A program made the position numbers and the translations under genes. A DNA stretch of 64,000 bases from Actinobacteria bacterium IMCC26256 (GTDB lineage: Bacteria; Actinomycetota; Acidimicrobiia; IMCC26256), in assembly GCA_001023575.1 (NCBI GenBank), contig CP011489.1:1487001-1551000 (forward strand), given 5' to 3'. The notes beneath the pieces were generated by a model, which was given only the letters and a program-made list of their open reading frames with translations, was not told the origin of the DNA and ran no database searches. Numbering within the stretch: the first letter of the stretch is position 1; each line of letters begins with the position of its first letter. Positions 43,576-52,837 of the stretch are shown in pieces.

Positions 43576-44694
43576 TCAGCGACGCCCGAGGCTGAGCCTT
43601 GGAACTGGTGCGGATACCACGATGGTCTTCGAGATTCGGTCATGGGAGCCTTGGCGATTCGGGTCCCAGAGCCACCAGAGTACCGATCCAAGTGCGAGTA
43701 GGAGCCCCGGAGGGGAGTAGAAGAGGGCAGTCGCAGTCGCAGTCGCAATCGCCACTGGGAGCAGGTACCTAGAGAATGCTGCCCACCAGGTGAGCGGCTC
43801 GCCATTACTGCGAAGCACTTTTACACCACGCATTCTCTTACCGAGGGTGCGGCCCGTGAGTGCAGTCGACGGGACTAGATAGAGCAGCGCCAAAATCGAG
43901 CTAGCCACAAGGACAGCCGTCGTTGGGCCGCGAAGGTCCTCTTGGGTCTTCTTCAGCTCCTCTGCAGCACTCTGATCAGCCTTCTTTGCTGACTTCTCAG
44001 CCTCTTCACGCTTATCAACCTCGGCCTGCGCTGACGCCTTCTCATCCCCCGTCGCCTTGCTCGCCTTATCCTCGGCTGCTTTGAGGGACTTCGAGGCTGC
44101 CGATAAATCTTCGGCGGCAGCGGTACGCGCCTCTCCTGCAGTCGCGTTGGCTTCTTTCTGCACGGGGTACCGCTCCGAGATGATCTTGGCCCCCGCAATC
44201 TGAGTGCAGATAACAAGGAGAATTATTACTGTGATATCGAAGACCATCGCGAGTATGCGTGGGCGAGTATCGGCTAGCTCTACTCCTACTGGAAGCGCTA
44301 GACGTGCTCGCCGCGAGCGTTGAGATAGGGGGCCGCCACCAACATTGGGAGGCGGCGAGTTAGGTGGGGCTGGAGTCTGCCCTGCAAACTTGGCTGAAAT
44401 CTTAAGTGGCTCCCCACCTACAGAGGCTGAGAGTTCAATAGCGCTACCTTCAATGACCTCAGAGTCACGCGATGCGATCTCAGCGTCGTAACGATCGCGC
44501 TGGCTCTGGTCTGAGAGCACATTCCATGCCTCGTTTAACGCCGCGCCCTCTAACCGATTTGCGGTTCGTGCGGCTTCGTTCTTAGCCGAACTCTCGTCCT
44601 TCGCAGCTAGAGCCTCTTTGCGCTCACGGTAAGCAGTCTTGATCTCTGTCTTGGACGCCGCATTGCTGACGCCAAGTATTGAGTAGTAATCCAT
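43576..44694 (-). CDS. RDD-domain membrane protein with degenerate J domain
   Basis: About 372 residues from the ATG that overlaps the glyS stop (TAATG). The first 70 residues follow the J-domain pattern ([20 protein letters not shown], then NEAWNVLSDQSQRDRYD), but the HPD motif needed to stimulate DnaK is missing, replaced by LAAKDE. A membrane helix follows near 165-182, then a ~75-residue Ala/Lys/Glu-rich coiled coil, and a C-terminal RDD domain (GRTLGKRMRGVKV, FSRYLLP, DPNRQGSHDRISKTIV). Role unknown; probably a membrane scaffold. Confidence 0.85.
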   Translation of the reverse strand: MDYYSILGVSNAASKTEIKTAYRERKEALAAKDESSAKNEAARTANRLEGAALNEAWNVLSDQSQRDRYDAEIASRDSEVIEGSAIELSASVGGEPLKISAKFAGQTPAPPNSPPPNVGGGPLSQRSRRARLALPVGVELADTRPRILAMVFDITVIILLVICTQIAGAKIISERYPVQKEANATAGEARTAAAEDLSAASKSLKAAEDKASKATGDEKASAQAEVDKREEAEKSAKKADQSAAEELKKTQEDLRGPTTAVLVASSILALLYLVPSTALTGRTLGKRMRGVKVLRSNGEPLTWWAAFSRYLLPVAIATATATALFYSPPGLLLALGSVLWWLWDPNRQGSHDRISKTIVVSAPVPRLSLGRR

Positions 44695-46022
44695 TACAGA
44701 GGAAGGCGATCGCGCAACCATGCAACGAGGTCGGCAATAGCAACGCGCTCTTGAGACATTGAGTCGCGCTCACGAATTGTTACGCAGCGATCCTCAAGCG
44801 TCTCAAAGTCGACAGTGACACAGAGCGGGGTTCCAACCTCGTCTTGACGACGGTACCGGCGACCGATTGAGCCTGAGACATCGACATCGATCATCCAGTG
44901 CGGCCGGAGAGCCGATGCGATCTCAGCAGAGACTGGTACAAGCTGCTCGTTCTTAGATAGCGGGAGTACCGCAACTTTGATGGGAGCAAGGCGTGGGTCA
45001 AGTCGCAGAACCGTTCTCGTCTCAGTCTTCCCGGCCGCGGTCTCAACCTCTTCCTCTGAGTACGCGGAGAGGAGAAAGGCGAGCGTGGCTCTATCGGCAC
45101 CTGCTGCAGGCTCAATTACATGCGGCACGTAACGAAGGTCCTTCTCTTGATCGAAGTAAGAGAGGTCTTGCCCTGAGAACTCTGCGTGCTTACGCAGGTC
45201 GTAGTCGCCTCGGTTGGCTACACCCTCGAGCTCTCCCCAACCCCATGGATACATGAACTCAACATCAGCAGTACCACTCGAATAGTGCGATAGCTCGCTT
45301 GTCTCATGCTGACGTAGACGCAGAGTGTCAGGAGCGATCCCAAGATCGGTATACCAACTCATGCGCTCATCGCACCAGTACTTAAACCACTTCTCTCCAT
45401 CCTCAGGCGGGACAAAGAACTCCATCTCCATCTGCTCAAACTCGCGAGTTCTATAGACAAAGTTTCCTGGTGTGATCTCGTTTCTAAACGACTTACCAAC
45501 CTGCGCAATTCCAAATGGAGGTTTGCGTCGCATAGTCGTCTGGACATTTGCGTAGTTAACAAAAATTCCCTGAGCAGTCTCGGGGCGGAGGTATGCAATC
45601 GATGCAGCATCCTCGACTGGCCCCACGAATGTCTTGAACATCAAATTAAACTGTCGTGCCTCAGTAAACGAACCCTTGGTTCCGCATTTTGGGCAGGCCC
45701 CCGATTCTGGGAGTTGGTCTGCACGGAAACGCTCTTGGCATTGCTTGCAATCAACGAGAGGGTCGGTAAACGTATCTATGTGTCCGCTGGCCTCCCAGAC
45801 GCGAGGCGCCATGAGGATTGCTGCGTCGAGCCCGACAATGTCCTCTCGCATCTGAACCATGGATCTCCACCACGCCTCTTTGACGTTGCGCTTTAAGAGC
45901 ACGCCAAGGGGTCCGTAGTCCCATGTAGAGCGGAACCCGCCGTAGATGTCAGAGGACGGGAATACCAGTCCTCGACGCTTAGCGAGATTAACGATGCGGT
46001 CCATCAAATCAGTCTTTGCCAT
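44694..46022 (-). CDS. glyQS: Glycyl-tRNA synthetase (dimeric, single-chain type)
   Basis: 442 residues. Class II motifs: motif 1 around [16 protein letters not shown], motif 2 [15 protein letters not shown] and motif 3 with [20 protein letters not shown] zinc-binding stretch (CKQC, then CPKC) lies near 95-117. [16 protein letters not shown] is a typical N-terminal signature of the alpha2-type enzyme used by actinobacteria and archaea. It charges tRNA-Gly. It starts 95 bp downstream of recO and shares its stop with the start of the next gene. Confidence 0.98.
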   Translation of the reverse strand: MAKTDLMDRIVNLAKRRGLVFPSSDIYGGFRSTWDYGPLGVLLKRNVKEAWWRSMVQMREDIVGLDAAILMAPRVWEASGHIDTFTDPLVDCKQCQERFRADQLPESGACPKCGTKGSFTEARQFNLMFKTFVGPVEDAASIAYLRPETAQGIFVNYANVQTTMRRKPPFGIAQVGKSFRNEITPGNFVYRTREFEQMEMEFFVPPEDGEKWFKYWCDERMSWYTDLGIAPDTLRLRQHETSELSHYSSGTADVEFMYPWGWGELEGVANRGDYDLRKHAEFSGQDLSYFDQEKDLRYVPHVIEPAAGADRATLAFLLSAYSEEEVETAAGKTETRTVLRLDPRLAPIKVAVLPLSKNEQLVPVSAEIASALRPHWMIDVDVSGSIGRRYRRQDEVGTPLCVTVDFETLEDRCVTIRERDSMSQERVAIADLVAWLRDRLPL

Positions 46023-46117
46023 GAGTGCGACAGGCTACCGACCCTTCGGCATCAATGGAGCATTTCTTAGGGTCAGATTCATCAGATTCTTTTTTAAAGG
46101 GAGAGGCACCTCTCCAC

Positions 46118-46840
46118 TTAGAGAAGTGCAGCGCTACGCATACGGCGCTCTATGTGATGCTCGACGGCATGCACCCCAAGAATCTCGATCTCATTGATCA
46201 CTACTGAGGCAGGTGGTTCGGCCATCACAATGTGGAGTCCGCCCCCAAGGAGCATGACTAGAAGGGCAAGACCCTCCGGCGAGATGCGTCGGCCGCCGAG
46301 CGCTCCACACTCCACACAGAGGACCCCGCCCTCCGTTAAATCAAGTGCCGGGAATGGGCCATCGGATTCCCCGCAGCGCACGCAGGCATCGAGGAGCGGC
46401 GCTAGGCCCTCAAGGGCGAGCACCTTCCAGAAAAATGCTGGGGCTATAACGGGTGAAGGAGTTGAGTTGAGAGTCTTTAGAGCACCGAGGAGCATGCGAA
46501 ACAGCGAGGGGTTTGGCTCGCGATCTGGGGAGAACTGATCCACTACCTCAAACATCGCAGCAGCGTGGACAAGGCTGTCGTAATCCTCACGCACAGAACG
46601 GAAAGCATCGATGGTCTCAACCTGTGTCACAACATCTAGGTCCCTACCGCGATAGCACTGAAGTGCCACGTGGCTCCCCGGGTCGAGGCGTGCACCGAAA
46701 CGACTCCCGCTCTTGCGGACCCCTTTAGCAACAGCACGGACCTTGCCGGTCTCTGCCGTAAAGAAGGTAATGATGCGATCAGCCTCACCGAGTTTGATGG
46801 TGCGAAGGACAATTCCTTCGTCGCGATAAAGCCCAGGCAT
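46118..46840 (-). CDS. recO: DNA repair protein RecO
   Basis: 240 residues. N-terminal OB fold (YRDEGIVLRTIKLGEADRII, VAKGVRKSGSRFGARLDPG), a helical middle, and a zinc site CVRCGE...CVECGA at about 170-200. RecO works with RecR and RecF in loading RecA and annealing strands. In many actinobacteria recO lies next to era and uppS; here uppS is adjacent, but era is 7 kb away with the cytochrome oxidase block between. Confidence 0.96.
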   Translation of the reverse strand: MPGLYRDEGIVLRTIKLGEADRIITFFTAETGKVRAVAKGVRKSGSRFGARLDPGSHVALQCYRGRDLDVVTQVETIDAFRSVREDYDSLVHAAAMFEVVDQFSPDREPNPSLFRMLLGALKTLNSTPSPVIAPAFFWKVLALEGLAPLLDACVRCGESDGPFPALDLTEGGVLCVECGALGGRRISPEGLALLVMLLGGGLHIVMAEPPASVVINEIEILGVHAVEHHIERRMRSAALL

Positions 46841-46912
46841 CTTCTCAGCCTAAGCGAACGCAGATGGAGGCGGCGGCTCTACGCATCCTCACCATTAACA
46901 CCTTCGAAATTC

Positions 46913-47641
46913 TTAGGTCTCTTCTACTCCGCCGAAACGTCGCTCACGCCGCTGGAACTCTGCGACTGCGGCGACGAGATCCTTGCCGCGAAAATCCGGC
47001 CAGAGCACGTCGGTGAATACAAACTCGGAGTAGGCGGATTCCCAGAGGAGATAGTTAGAGACTCGGTACTCCCCTGACGTCCGGATAACAAGGTCGGGAT
47101 CAGGCATATCTGGCGCATACAGGTGACGAGCAATCATCTTCTCGTCGACGCGATTTGGGTCAATATCGCCAGCGGCAACTCCCCGAGCAATCTCGCGCAC
47201 TGCATCTGCAATCTCAGCACGCCCGCCGTAGTTAAAGGCAAACGTCAGGGTCATCCGGCGATTACGAGCCGTTTGTTGCTCGGTCTCTTCGATGCGCTGA
47301 ACCACTCGCTTCGGTACACGACCATTACGTCGGCCAATAAAACGCACCCTCACTCCGCGTTCATGGAGATCGTCTCTGCGCCGAAGCAGAAGAGATTCAT
47401 TGAAGCGCATTAAAAATCGCACCTCATCGAGAGGCCTACGCCAGTTCTCAGTTGAGAAGGCGTAGACGGTCATCCACTTAATCCCCAACTCGAGTGCGGC
47501 CTCTACGGCGTCGAAGAGTGCCTCCTCGCCAGCAGCGTGGCCCTCAGTGCGCTTGAGGCCACGCCTCTGAGCCCAGCGTCCGTTGCCATCCATAACGAGT
47601 GCAACGTGCGGGGGAATACGCTTTGGGTCGATATCCTGCAT
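46913..47641 (-). CDS. uppS: Isoprenyl (undecaprenyl/decaprenyl) diphosphate synthase
   Basis: About 242 residues. ALVMDGNGRWAQRRGL carries the catalytic Asp, and MTVYAFSTENWRRP, RVRFIGRR, FAFNYGGRAEI and PDLVIRTSGEYRVSNYLLWE are the classic cis-prenyltransferase motifs. It makes the lipid carrier for peptidoglycan and other wall glycans. The ATG at 47641 has AAAGGG as ribosome site; this and the next 36 bases upstream are copies of one 18-bp unit. Confidence 0.96.
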   Translation of the reverse strand: MQDIDPKRIPPHVALVMDGNGRWAQRRGLKRTEGHAAGEEALFDAVEAALELGIKWMTVYAFSTENWRRPLDEVRFLMRFNESLLLRRRDDLHERGVRVRFIGRRNGRVPKRVVQRIEETEQQTARNRRMTLTFAFNYGGRAEIADAVREIARGVAAGDIDPNRVDEKMIARHLYAPDMPDPDLVIRTSGEYRVSNYLLWESAYSEFVFTDVLWPDFRGKDLVAAVAEFQRRERRFGGVEET

Positions 47642-47642
47642 C

Positions 47643-47696
47643 ACGTCTATCCCTTTAAATACGTCTATACCTTTAGTGACGTCTATACCTTTAGTG
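47643..47696. repeat. Three tandem 18-bp units carrying the uppS ribosome site
   Basis: ACGTCTATCCCTTTAAAT, then ACGTCTATACCTTTAGTG twice. On the minus strand each unit reads (C)ACTAAAGGTATAGACGT, so the AAAGG Shine-Dalgarno of uppS is present in three spaced copies, the one nearest the ATG improved to AAAGGG. Confidence 0.9.
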
Positions 47697-47774
47697 AGGT
47701 CGAGAAAACTAAACCCTCAAATAAGTATTCTGCGGCGTTAGGAAAATAGATAATCCATTCTCCGCGAAGCAGAC

Positions 47775-48158
47775 TTACTTAACAATAAGTTTGCCCGCCA
47801 TGCCGCCCGCTCGATGCCCCGGTAGCGTGCAGTAAAAATCATATGAGCCGGCTTTTAGTTCAACCTTCTTAGCGTTTTGATCGCCTTCGCCGTTGACCTC
47901 AAGAATAAAGCCTGGAACCCCTGATATCACAAGATTATGTGCACCGGACTCAGTATTCTTGAGCCAAATCTTTGAGATTCCTATGGGTGCCTCAACCTTA
48001 TTTGGGCTGTAAAATAGGTTCCCTGACTCAATCTCAATAGAGGCAGTAGACGGCCCTGTCGGCTGCACATAACCACCCTCGCCGGCAGATGAACCACCGC
48101 ATGCGCCTAGGCCAATCCCTAGAGCCACAATAGGGGCAAGAAATAATCTCAGTTTCAT
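47775..48158 (-). CDS. Cupredoxin-like lipoprotein
   Basis: 127 residues. Lipobox LGAC (Cys20) anchors it outside the cell membrane. The mature part is a plastocyanin-like domain with copper ligands His (SGAHNLVIS) and Cys-His-Met (YCTLPGHRAGGM). It probably carries electrons or copper near the oxidase. It overlaps the second cupredoxin gene by 4 bp and shares with it a PTGP-x-x-ASI segment and the C-terminal copper site, so the two arose by duplication. Confidence 0.9.
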   Translation of the reverse strand: MKLRLFLAPIVALGIGLGACGGSSAGEGGYVQPTGPSTASIEIESGNLFYSPNKVEAPIGISKIWLKNTESGAHNLVISGVPGFILEVNGEGDQNAKKVELKAGSYDFYCTLPGHRAGGMAGKLIVK

Positions 48159-48943
48159 CCTGTGGTCTCCGTCATCTCGGTTGAGCCAGTAGAACCAGTC
48201 GAACCAGTAGAGCCAGTAGCAGCCCCAGGTGCCGCTGCTGTTACAACAATGTCTGCTTGCATACCAGCGGCTCTATGCCCTGGAATTGAGCAGAAGAACG
48301 TATACGTACCCTCCGCTAACTCGACCTTGCCGGAATCCGCCTCAGGGGGTCCGACCTTTAACTCAAAACCTGCAAGCTTCGCATCGGTGAAGACGAAGGT
48401 GTGCTGTCCTCCGCCATCTAGGTATTTAATATCGAGAATCCCCGCACTTGACGTGTACTCACTCTGATCAAACTTCAGCGACGAGAGTGCGGTTACAGAG
48501 ATACTCGCGACCGCAGGGCCTGTCGGCTCGACAAATCCAGCAGCCTCTTCCTTCTTCTCACCAGCGGGCCCGAGGGCAAGGGTCCCGATAGCTAGGACAA
48601 TTATCAATATGCCAGCCGACATCGCCCATAGAGGCGTAGTACGGATTCGAGGGGATGCAGCGATTGTCACGGCAACAACCAAGATAGCGATGGTTAGCAG
48701 TGTTCCCACCAATACGGACCCGTCTCCGCCAGTAGAGAGCAGGAGTCGAGAGATATTCAGGACCACAAATGCAATAAGAAGAATCGAGCCGACTGGAAGC
48801 AGCAACGGCAGCCAGAGGCGGTCACGTCGCTCTGCTTTTAATCTCTGCTTCTCGCGAGCGCTGCTTACCGAAGGGGTCTCTGAGCGTTCGGCGACCGCAA
48901 CGCTTCCAGGGGACTCAGTTGTGTTTGTCGCTTGCTCGGTCAT
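48155..48943 (-). CDS. Membrane protein with cupredoxin domain
   Basis: 262 residues. Polar N-terminus, three helices (about 42-62, 72-94, 102-120), then an outside cupredoxin domain (about 140-240) with GGGQHTFVF and FFCSIPGHRAAGM, the His-Cys-His-Met copper set. The C-terminal tail is Gly-Ser-Thr repeats (four GST units, from 9-bp repeats in the DNA). Placed between ctaG and the lipoprotein cupredoxin, it is most likely an electron carrier or copper donor for the aa3/caa3 oxidase. Confidence 0.88.
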   Translation of the reverse strand: MTEQATNTTESPGSVAVAERSETPSVSSAREKQRLKAERRDRLWLPLLLPVGSILLIAFVVLNISRLLLSTGGDGSVLVGTLLTIAILVVAVTIAASPRIRTTPLWAMSAGILIIVLAIGTLALGPAGEKKEEAAGFVEPTGPAVASISVTALSSLKFDQSEYTSSAGILDIKYLDGGGQHTFVFTDAKLAGFELKVGPPEADSGKVELAEGTYTFFCSIPGHRAAGMQADIVVTAAAPGAATGSTGSTGSTGSTEMTETTG

Positions 48944-49801
48944 CTACTTCCTCAGTCCCATCTCGATTAACTCACGATCCATCTCACGCAATGCCTTATC
49001 GGGGCGGTTGCGCGACTCCTCCGATGCTGCCCATCGGAAAAAGATTACGGCAATTACTCCCCAGATTAGAAGCCCTGCCCCGATCTTCATGATGAGCCCC
49101 GCTATTAATTGATCATCAAGCGCAGTGGCCCCCCACAATTTCGGGAGTGTTTCATAGCGACGATACAGCGGGTGCGAGCCAAAAGTAAGAAATGTTGCGG
49201 GGACTGTTGGCACAATTGACTGCAGAAAGAGATAGGCAACCTTCATCGGAGCAACGAGGCGTGGGATCTCCGGGAGTGGGCTCAAAATCGGCATCCAGAT
49301 AACAAACGCAGAGATCAAGAGCGCTGCATGAACCAAGAAGTGGAGGATCGCCGACTGTAGGGCAAGGTCAACGACGGCAGGCCAATGTGTGAGCACGATC
49401 ATTGTGTTGAAGAGAATCAAAGCCGGCAAGAACCGCGACCACCACGCCATTGTCTTTAGTAGACGCCCCGGGAGCAAAATCCGCATCATCCATGCTGGTG
49501 TCCCCATCAAGATCAGAGGAGCAGCGACGAGCGTGTAGAGCAGGTGCTGAACCATGTGAGCGCTATACATATAGCCCTCTGCGACATCATGGATCGGCCA
49601 AGTAGATGCGAAGAGAAGCGTGAATGCACCTAAAGAAAAAGATGCTATTTGGAGCCTAGAGACAACTACCTCTCCCGAGGGAACACGCGATGGTCCACTA
49701 CGCACCACGAGTATCGCGTAGGTCGCGACAAGAGCCGCAATGAGTAACCAAACCTCCGGGTGGGGTTCCCAAGCCGGGATCGCCTCCGCCATGGGGGTCA
49801 A
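48944..49801 (-). CDS. ctaG: Cytochrome c oxidase assembly protein CtaG
   Basis: 285 residues with about seven helices. The caa3-CtaG family signature is seen: WPIHDVAEGYMYSAHMVQHL, LLYTLVAAPLILMGTPAW and the His-rich helix ends. Known role: delivers or inserts copper into subunit I of caa3 oxidases. It overlaps the subunit IV gene by 4 bp at its start and directly abuts the cupredoxin gene. Confidence 0.92.
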   Translation of the reverse strand: MTPMAEAIPAWEPHPEVWLLIAALVATYAILVVRSGPSRVPSGEVVVSRLQIASFSLGAFTLLFASTWPIHDVAEGYMYSAHMVQHLLYTLVAAPLILMGTPAWMMRILLPGRLLKTMAWWSRFLPALILFNTMIVLTHWPAVVDLALQSAILHFLVHAALLISAFVIWMPILSPLPEIPRLVAPMKVAYLFLQSIVPTVPATFLTFGSHPLYRRYETLPKLWGATALDDQLIAGLIMKIGAGLLIWGVIAVIFFRWAASEESRNRPDKALREMDRELIEMGLRK

Positions 49802-50190
49802 ACGTCAGCCAGGCCCGAGAGGGTTAAGAGCAGAATCGTAAAGAGCATGAAAGCCCCTGTGACGCCGAGAATGAAGAAGCGCCTAAATATCTTTGCATCG
49901 GTCTTGAGGTGCATATACCAACCGGTAACGATAAAGAACTTAGCGAGAGCGCCGAAGATCAGAATCGCCGTAATAGCTCCCTTCGAGACAGCCTCGTCTA
50001 GGTAATAGGCACCGACCTCCGCTGCGGTTATTACGCAGAGAATTACCGCGATCATCACGTACTGGAACGGGGAAGGGTGCGGATGAAGCTCGCCGGGGAG
50101 CATCTCTAGATCGCTGGCTCCCTCAAGCATGTGATGCTTTGCAGGCTCAATCTCTGCAGTTAATTCTGGGGCTGTTGTTGTATCACTCAT
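49798..50190 (-). CDS. ctaF: Cytochrome c oxidase subunit IV
   Basis: 130 residues with three hydrophobic helices (about 43-62, 70-91, 103-125) and the pattern ILIFGALAKFFIVTGWYMHLK, which is typical of the prokaryotic COX4/CtaF family. Small accessory subunit of the oxidase. Start 9 bp after ctaE. N-terminus soluble and acidic. Confidence 0.9.
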   Translation of the reverse strand: MSDTTTAPELTAEIEPAKHHMLEGASDLEMLPGELHPHPSPFQYVMIAVILCVITAAEVGAYYLDEAVSKGAITAILIFGALAKFFIVTGWYMHLKTDAKIFRRFFILGVTGAFMLFTILLLTLSGLADV

Positions 50191-50199
50191 GATCTACTC

Positions 50200-50829
50200 C
50201 TATGTCGGGATCAGGTAGACGACGGCGAATATAACAATCCAGACAACATCAACAAAGTGCCAGTAGAGACCTGAAATCTCAACAGCCTCGGAGTTCTCTT
50301 TTCCTAACTTGCCCTGCGCTGACATCCCCCAGAGTGAGAGCAGCCAGATGATTCCTATCGTTACATGGAGTCCGTGTATACCAGTCGCAACAAAGAAAAT
50401 TGACCCTGAGACATTGGTGCTTAGAGTGAGCCCCTCGCGATAAAACTCCGTGAACTCAAATACCTGACCACCGATAAAGAGCATTCCAAATGCGGCAGTT
50501 GCAATTACCCACACACGAAACAGCCTGTGATCCCCGCGTTGAATCGCAGCGAGTGCGAGCACCATTGTGAGGCTCGACATCAGAAGAATGAAAGAGGTAA
50601 CGGATGTGAAGGGAATGTTGTAGAGCGACCTAGGCGTAGGCCCTGCCAAGTTTCGGTTGCGATAAAGCAAGTATGTCGTTATAAACGCACCGAAGAATAG
50701 GCAGTCCGAGGAGAGAAATACCCACATCGCAAGTTTCGTATTACTAACCCCAGCGCTCGGGGCGTGATGATCATGCTCGTCCATGTGCACATCGGTGTCA
50801 TGCGTTACAGGAAGCGCTACCTGTGCCAT
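50200..50829 (-). CDS. ctaE: Cytochrome c oxidase subunit III
   Basis: 209 residues, five helices. KLAMWVFLSSDCLFFGAFIT, the acidic residue in GGQVFEFTEFYREG and the closing HGLHVTIGIIW and YWHFVDVVWIVIFAVVYLI are the standard subunit III motifs. Has the short (five-helix) form usual in actinobacteria. It supports proton delivery and stability of subunit I. Gap of 3 bp to ctaD. Confidence 0.96.
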   Translation of the reverse strand: MAQVALPVTHDTDVHMDEHDHHAPSAGVSNTKLAMWVFLSSDCLFFGAFITTYLLYRNRNLAGPTPRSLYNIPFTSVTSFILLMSSLTMVLALAAIQRGDHRLFRVWVIATAAFGMLFIGGQVFEFTEFYREGLTLSTNVSGSIFFVATGIHGLHVTIGIIWLLSLWGMSAQGKLGKENSEAVEISGLYWHFVDVVWIVIFAVVYLIPT

Positions 50830-50832
50830 TAC

Positions 50833-52776
50833 TTAGCCCTCCTCTGTTCCGGGTTCGATGGCCCAGCCGTACATTCCAAATAGCAGAAGCAATACTCCTG
50901 GAACGGCTAACCACGGGCTCTTGAATACTGCGGCATAACCGATTACCGGCAATCCCGCTGCAAGTAATAGCGGGAAATATGAAGGTGACGGCATGTGGAT
51001 CTTTGAGACATCAACACTCGATGCAGGATCAACCTCAACATCTGGAAGACGCACCAAGCGGCCTTCGTCATCCTCTGTATATTTGCGGTGCCAGAAGTCG
51101 TCTCTTGCCTCGACCTGAGGAACAACCGCAAAGTTGTATGCAGGTGCTGGCGACGGAATGCTCCACTCAAGGGTACGCGCATCCCATGGATCTGGGCCGG
51201 AGAGCGGCCCACGCTTCCACGACCAGATCACGTTAGTGATGAATAGCAGTACTGCAAACGCGATCAAGAATGATCCCGCAGTGACTAACTTGTTCAGAGT
51301 CTCCCAACCAAGACCCTCGGAGTACCTATAGGTACGTCGTGGCATTCCAGTCAAACCCAGGAAGTGCATCGGGAAGAAGGTGAGATTAAAGCCAACAAAT
51401 ATGACCCAGAACGAAGTCTTTCCAAGCTTCTCGTTCATCATGCGCCCGAACATCTTCGGGAACCAGAAGACAATTCCACCGAGAATGGCGAAGATGAGTC
51501 CGCCGAAGAGCACGTAGTGGAAGTGAGCAACGACGTAATAAGTATCAGTCTGCTGAGTATCAGCTGGCACGATTGAGTGAGTAACTCCTGAGAGTCCACC
51601 GAGGGTGAACATCGCTATGAAGCCGAGCGAGAAGAGCATCGGCGTGTTGATTCGAAGAGAGCCTCCCCAGACTGTTCCCAGCCAGTTGAAGATCTTCACT
51701 CCGGTAGGCACCGCAATGAGCATCGTCGAGAGGGCAAACGCTGATACCGCAACGGGGCCAAGACCGGTAGCGAACATGTGGTGGGCCCACACCCCCCACC
51801 CCATGAATCCAATGGCGATACCAGAGAAGACAACGACGGAGTAGCCAAAAAGCGGCTTTCGGGACATTACTGGAAGGATCTCGGAGACAATTCCCATCCC
51901 AGGAAGGATGAGGATATAGACCTCAGGGTGACCGAAAATCCAGAACAAGTGTTGATAGAGAAGCGGGTCTCCACCGTTCTGCGCAACGAAGAAGTTGGTC
52001 ATGTAGTTGCGGTCGAAGAAGACCATGATCAACGCTGCTGTGACTACTGGAAGTGCAAATACTGTTAGGAAAGCAACGATCAACATCATCCACACGAAGA
52101 CCGGCATGCGCATAAGCGTCATTCCAGGTGCACGCATGTTGAGGATGGTGACTACAAAGTTGAGCGCCGAGGTCGTGGAGCCGATGCCGAGCATGATTAG
52201 CCCGATTACCCAGAAGTCAGGGCCATGGCCAGGCAGGTAACCAGCGCTCAACGGAGTCGAGGTAAGCGGCGTGTATCCGAACCATCCACCGTTTGGCATA
52301 TTTGCGATGCCAGTAAAGATGCTCGAGTAGACGAATAGTCCTCCGAATAGATACACCCAATAACCGAACATGTTCATACGAGGAAAGGCGACGTCTCTCG
52401 CACCGATCATGAGCGGTATTAGGTAGTTACCGAATGCAACCGCCATCGGCATTCCGACAAGGAAGACCATCGTGGTTCCGTGCATCGTGAACATTGCGTT
52501 GTATTGGCCTGCGGTGAGTACCTGGCCGTTAGGGGCCATCAGCTGGAGACGGATCAGAAGAGCCTCAATGCCAGCGATTACAAAGAAGAGAAGCGCAGAA
52601 GACCCGTAGAGGATTCCGATCTTCTTGTGGTCGATCGTCGTGAACCAGCTCCAGAATCCGGAGGTGGCGACTGGCCTGCGGAGAGGGTCAACGCGCGCCT
52701 TCATTACCTCAGTCGATTGGGTCTCGACAATAACTTCTGGGGAAACTTCTGGAATGACTTCGGGAACGGCCGTCAC
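50833..52776 (-). CDS. ctaD: Cytochrome c oxidase subunit I
   Basis: 647 residues. Catalytic subunit that reduces O2 at haem a3-CuB. Ligands: His in FTMHGTTMVFL, the CuB His-Tyr in WIFGHPEVYILILPG (also the Glu of the A-type D channel), WAHHMFATG and VVAHFHYVLFGG. Twelve helices; ~100 residues of extra hydrophilic and two-helix sequence at the C-terminus. Starts at GTG 52776 with GGAGG upstream; just beyond is a 12-bp tandem array. Confidence 0.98.
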   Translation of the reverse strand: MTAVPEVIPEVSPEVIVETQSTEVMKARVDPLRRPVATSGFWSWFTTIDHKKIGILYGSSALLFFVIAGIEALLIRLQLMAPNGQVLTAGQYNAMFTMHGTTMVFLVGMPMAVAFGNYLIPLMIGARDVAFPRMNMFGYWVYLFGGLFVYSSIFTGIANMPNGGWFGYTPLTSTPLSAGYLPGHGPDFWVIGLIMLGIGSTTSALNFVVTILNMRAPGMTLMRMPVFVWMMLIVAFLTVFALPVVTAALIMVFFDRNYMTNFFVAQNGGDPLLYQHLFWIFGHPEVYILILPGMGIVSEILPVMSRKPLFGYSVVVFSGIAIGFMGWGVWAHHMFATGLGPVAVSAFALSTMLIAVPTGVKIFNWLGTVWGGSLRINTPMLFSLGFIAMFTLGGLSGVTHSIVPADTQQTDTYYVVAHFHYVLFGGLIFAILGGIVFWFPKMFGRMMNEKLGKTSFWVIFVGFNLTFFPMHFLGLTGMPRRTYRYSEGLGWETLNKLVTAGSFLIAFAVLLFITNVIWSWKRGPLSGPDPWDARTLEWSIPSPAPAYNFAVVPQVEARDDFWHRKYTEDDEGRLVRLPDVEVDPASSVDVSKIHMPSPSYFPLLLAAGLPVIGYAAVFKSPWLAVPGVLLLLFGMYGWAIEPGTEEG

Positions 52777-52789
52777 GGTCGTACCTCCA

Positions 52790-52825
52790 TAATTTCTAGG
52801 GCTATTTTTAGGGAAATTTTCAGGG
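52790..52825. repeat. Three tandem 12-bp units between ctaC and ctaD
   Basis: TAATTTCTAGGG, CTATTTTTAGGG, AAATTTTCAGGG. They lie immediately upstream of the ctaD ribosome site, in the 61 bp between the two genes. Confidence 0.75.
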
Positions 52826-52837
52826 CTTGTTTACGCA

